This document shows positions 62,139 through 64,000 of a DNA stretch of 64,000 nucleotides, in pieces. Position 1 is the first letter of the stretch, and every line of letters begins with the position of its first letter. The notes under the pieces were generated by a model. The model did no database searches, was not told the origin of the DNA, and saw only the letters and a program-made list of their open reading frames with translations. A program made the translations under genes and the position numbers. Origin of the DNA: Hymenobacter armeniacus (lineage in GTDB: Bacteria; Bacteroidota; Bacteroidia; Cytophagales; Hymenobacteraceae); assembly GCF_014699055.1 (NCBI RefSeq), contig NZ_JACXAC010000007.1, forward strand, positions 62,001-126,000, in the 5' to 3' direction.

Positions 62139-63266
62139 ATGCTTCGACTATTGCTGCTTTTGAGCGGGCTGGCGGTTACGGCCGTGGGCACCTCGTGCGC
62201 CCGCCAAACGCTCACCGCCGAGACCGTGAGCACCCCCGGCGCCGACCCCGCCACCACGGCCAACCCCGTGGCGCAGCCCCAGGCCGCGCTGCAGGATAGC
62301 ACGGCCGAAAAAATGCTGGTGTACCAACGCGCCGTGGGCGGCTGGCCCAAGGCCGTGGGCAGCGCCAAGGTGGACTACAAGCACCCCATGAGCGCCGCCG
62401 ACCGCGCCCGCACGCTGGCCGATAAAAACCGCAACGACGCCACGATTGACAACAACGCGACCTCGCGCGAAATCATCTACCTGGCCCAGGCCTACCAGAA
62501 GACCAACAACCCGGCCTACCGCCAGGGCGCCGAAAACGGCATTCGCTACCTGCTGAAAATGCAGTACGCCAACGGCGGCTTTCCGCAGTACTACCCCGAT
62601 TTCAGCAACTACCGCCACCAGATTACCTACAACGACAACGCCATGGTGCGCGTGCTGCAGGTGCTGCGCGAAGTAGGGCAGCAAAAGGCCCCGTACAACG
62701 GCCTCGACGCGGCGCTGGTGCCCCAGGCCAAGGCCGCCGTGGAGCGCGGCATCGACTGCATCCTGAAAACGCAGTACGTGCGCCAGGGCCAGCCCACGGC
62801 CTGGTGCGCGCAGTACGACGAGAAAACCCTGCAGCCCGCCAAAGCCCGCGCCTTCGAACTGGCCTCGCTGAGCGGCGACGAATCGGTGGAAATCGTGCGC
62901 TTTCTGATGGGCGTGGAGAAGCCCTCGCCGGCCGTGCGCAAGTCCATCGAAAGCGCCGTGGCCTGGTTCCAGAAAGTGAAGCTGACCGGCTACACCATGA
63001 AGGAAATAGCGGCCCCCGGCGAGCCGACCGGCCGCGACCGGGTGATAGTGCCCGAAGCCGGCGCCACCCTCTGGGCCCGGTTTTACGAGCTCGATACCGA
63101 CCGCCCAATTTACGTGGGGCGCGACAGCAAGGTGCACTACCAGCTCAGCGAGATTGAAAACGAGCGGCGCGCCGGCTACCTCTACGCCGGCACTTGGCCC
63201 GCGAAACTCCTCGAAAAGGATTATCCCGCTTGGCAGAAACGGGTGAGTACGGGAGAGAAGCCCTAA
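62139..63266 (+). CDS. Pectate lyase, PL10 family, lipoprotein
   Basis: This 375-residue protein has an N-terminal signal with a lipobox-like TSC (LAVTAVGTSCARQ). The PL10 domain follows: VGGWPKAVG, TIDNNATSREIIYLAQAY, NGIRYLLKMQYANGGFPQYYPD, YRHQITYNDNAMVRVLQVL and GRDRVIVPEAGATLWARFY. These (alpha/alpha) fold lyases cleave polygalacturonate with calcium. As a probable lipoprotein, it would act at the outer membrane beside SusCD. It is in the kduD-led gene row. Confidence 0.9.
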   Translation: MLRLLLLLSGLAVTAVGTSCARQTLTAETVSTPGADPATTANPVAQPQAALQDSTAEKMLVYQRAVGGWPKAVGSAKVDYKHPMSAADRARTLADKNRNDATIDNNATSREIIYLAQAYQKTNNPAYRQGAENGIRYLLKMQYANGGFPQYYPDFSNYRHQITYNDNAMVRVLQVLREVGQQKAPYNGLDAALVPQAKAAVERGIDCILKTQYVRQGQPTAWCAQYDEKTLQPAKARAFELASLSGDESVEIVRFLMGVEKPSPAVRKSIESAVAWFQKVKLTGYTMKEIAAPGEPTGRDRVIVPEAGATLWARFYELDTDRPIYVGRDSKVHYQLSEIENERRAGYLYAGTWPAKLLEKDYPAWQKRVSTGEKP

Positions 63267-63329
63267 AGCGCGGCCCTAGCTTCGTTACGCCCTATTTATT
63301 CACTCCGTCTTTATTCCATTTCCATTCCG

Positions 63330-64000
63330 ATGGACACTTTGAATCAACCGCTGGCTTTGGCCGCCCCGGCTTCGGGTGGCGCCGCCGTGGCCTGGCCCGC
63401 CCAGAACCTGTTTGACCTGCCCGAGAAGGTGCTGCAATTCGGCACCGGCGTGCTGCTGCGCGGCCTGCCCGATTTTATGATTGACGAGGCCAACCGGCAG
63501 GGCGTGTTCAACGGCCGCGTGGTGGTGGTGAAAAGCACCGACGGTGGCGACGCCACGGCGTTTGAGCGCCAGAACGGCCTCTACACCGTGTGCGTGCGCG
63601 GCGTGGAAGACGGCAAGCCGGTGGAAGAAAACGTGGTGTGCGCCAGCATCAGCCGCGTGCTCTCGGCCAAAAGCCAGTGGGCCGAAGTGCTAAAGTTTGC
63701 CGCCAGCCCCGACCTGCAGGTGGTGATTTCCAACACCACCGAAGTGGGCATTCAGTTGGTGAACGAAGACATTCACCTCACGCCGCCTTCGTCGTTTCCG
63801 GGCAAGCTGCTGGCCGTGCTCTACGCGCGCTTCCAAGCCTTCCAGGGCGACGTGAGTTGCGGGCTGGTGATTGTGCCCACCGAGCTGATTCCGGACAACG
63901 GCCGCAAACTGGAAGCCATTGTGCTGGAGCTGGCCCACCGCAACGACTTGGGCAGCGCCTTCATCGATTGGCTCGAAGCCGCCAACCATTTCTGCAACAC
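63330..64000 (+). CDS. uxaB: Tagaturonate reductase (altronate oxidoreductase), 3'-truncated
   Basis: The ATG at 63330 opens a frame that runs off the window end; 223 residues are visible. The N-terminal Rossmann part has VLQFGTGVLLRGLPDFMIDEAN, GRVVVVKSTDGGDATAFERQNGLYTVCVRG, VISNTTEVGIQL and CGLVIVPTELIPDNGRKLEAIVLELA, matching UxaB of the mannitol dehydrogenase family. It reduces tagaturonate to altronate with NADH in galacturonate breakdown. It ends the visible kduD-led row; uxaA and uxaC may follow outside the window. Confidence 0.92.
   Translation, partial: MDTLNQPLALAAPASGGAAVAWPAQNLFDLPEKVLQFGTGVLLRGLPDFMIDEANRQGVFNGRVVVVKSTDGGDATAFERQNGLYTVCVRGVEDGKPVEENVVCASISRVLSAKSQWAEVLKFAASPDLQVVISNTTEVGIQLVNEDIHLTPPSSFPGKLLAVLYARFQAFQGDVSCGLVIVPTELIPDNGRKLEAIVLELAHRNDLGSAFIDWLEAANHFCN

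Overview
The window is one continuous, G+C-rich stretch of a Bacteroidota chromosome. It most resembles Hymenobacter and its relatives (Cytophagales). Evidence: gliding-motility lipoproteins GldB and GldD, proteins with type IX secretion (T9SS) C-terminal sorting domains, a SusC/SusD pair, a 29-residue AURKAIP1/COX24-type ribosomal protein beside an Rne/Rng ribonuclease, and several promoters of the Bacteroidota form (TTG, 20-21 nt, TAnnTTTG). I saw no rRNA, tRNA, CRISPR array, transposase or phage gene.

Left part (1-35.8 kb) is housekeeping and mixed metabolism. It opens with a truncated thiolase and an acyl-CoA dehydrogenase (beta-oxidation). A genome-maintenance and motility block follows: recG-gldD, ssb and mutY on the minus strand, then HU, a TPR protein, the tiny basic ribosomal protein and rng on the plus strand. 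Next come an outer-membrane barrel protein, gldB, a glycosyltransferase, nth, an ECF sigma factor overlapping a small anti-sigma-like gene, an MFS transporter, and a four-gene minus-strand operon for a Tat-exported molybdenum hydroxylase (PaoABC-like subunits plus a MocA-like cofactor transferase). After these are a helix-hairpin-helix protein, two tandem secreted alpha/beta hydrolases (one without its serine nucleophile), uvrA, a TspO-like membrane protein, tpiA, a DUF6150-like protein and prmA.

Right part (35.8-64 kb) is a pectin utilisation locus. Outside the cell: a T9SS pectate lyase (PL1), a T9SS pectin methylesterase with two copies of an unrecognised module, a second T9SS protein consisting of that module alone, a fused CE12 acetylesterase-GH28 polygalacturonase, a GH105 unsaturated uronyl hydrolase fused to a DUF4350-like domain, a second pectin methylesterase and a PL10 pectate lyase lipoprotein. 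Uptake is by SusC/SusD across the outer membrane and a sodium:solute symporter across the inner membrane. Inside, KduI and KduD turn 4-deoxy-5-ketouronate into 2-keto-3-deoxygluconate, and UxaB (cut by the window end) starts the saturated galacturonate branch. KdgK, KdgA, UxaA and UxaC are not in the window.

The main discovery candidate is regulatory. A LacI-family gene sits in the locus, and six copies of a central-CG palindrome, ATCGTTNCCGGNAACGAT, lie upstream of six pectin transcription units, three of them perfect. A TAATATTG-like -7 element follows the three perfect sites after 48-49 nt and the GH28 site after 59 nt, about one helical turn more. Other points of interest are the three-copy surface module, the hydrolase that lost its nucleophile, a family of about 100-bp hairpin repeats placed inside or beside operons, very long perfect palindromes at gene ends, and the absence of gldE from its usual place between ssb and gldD.
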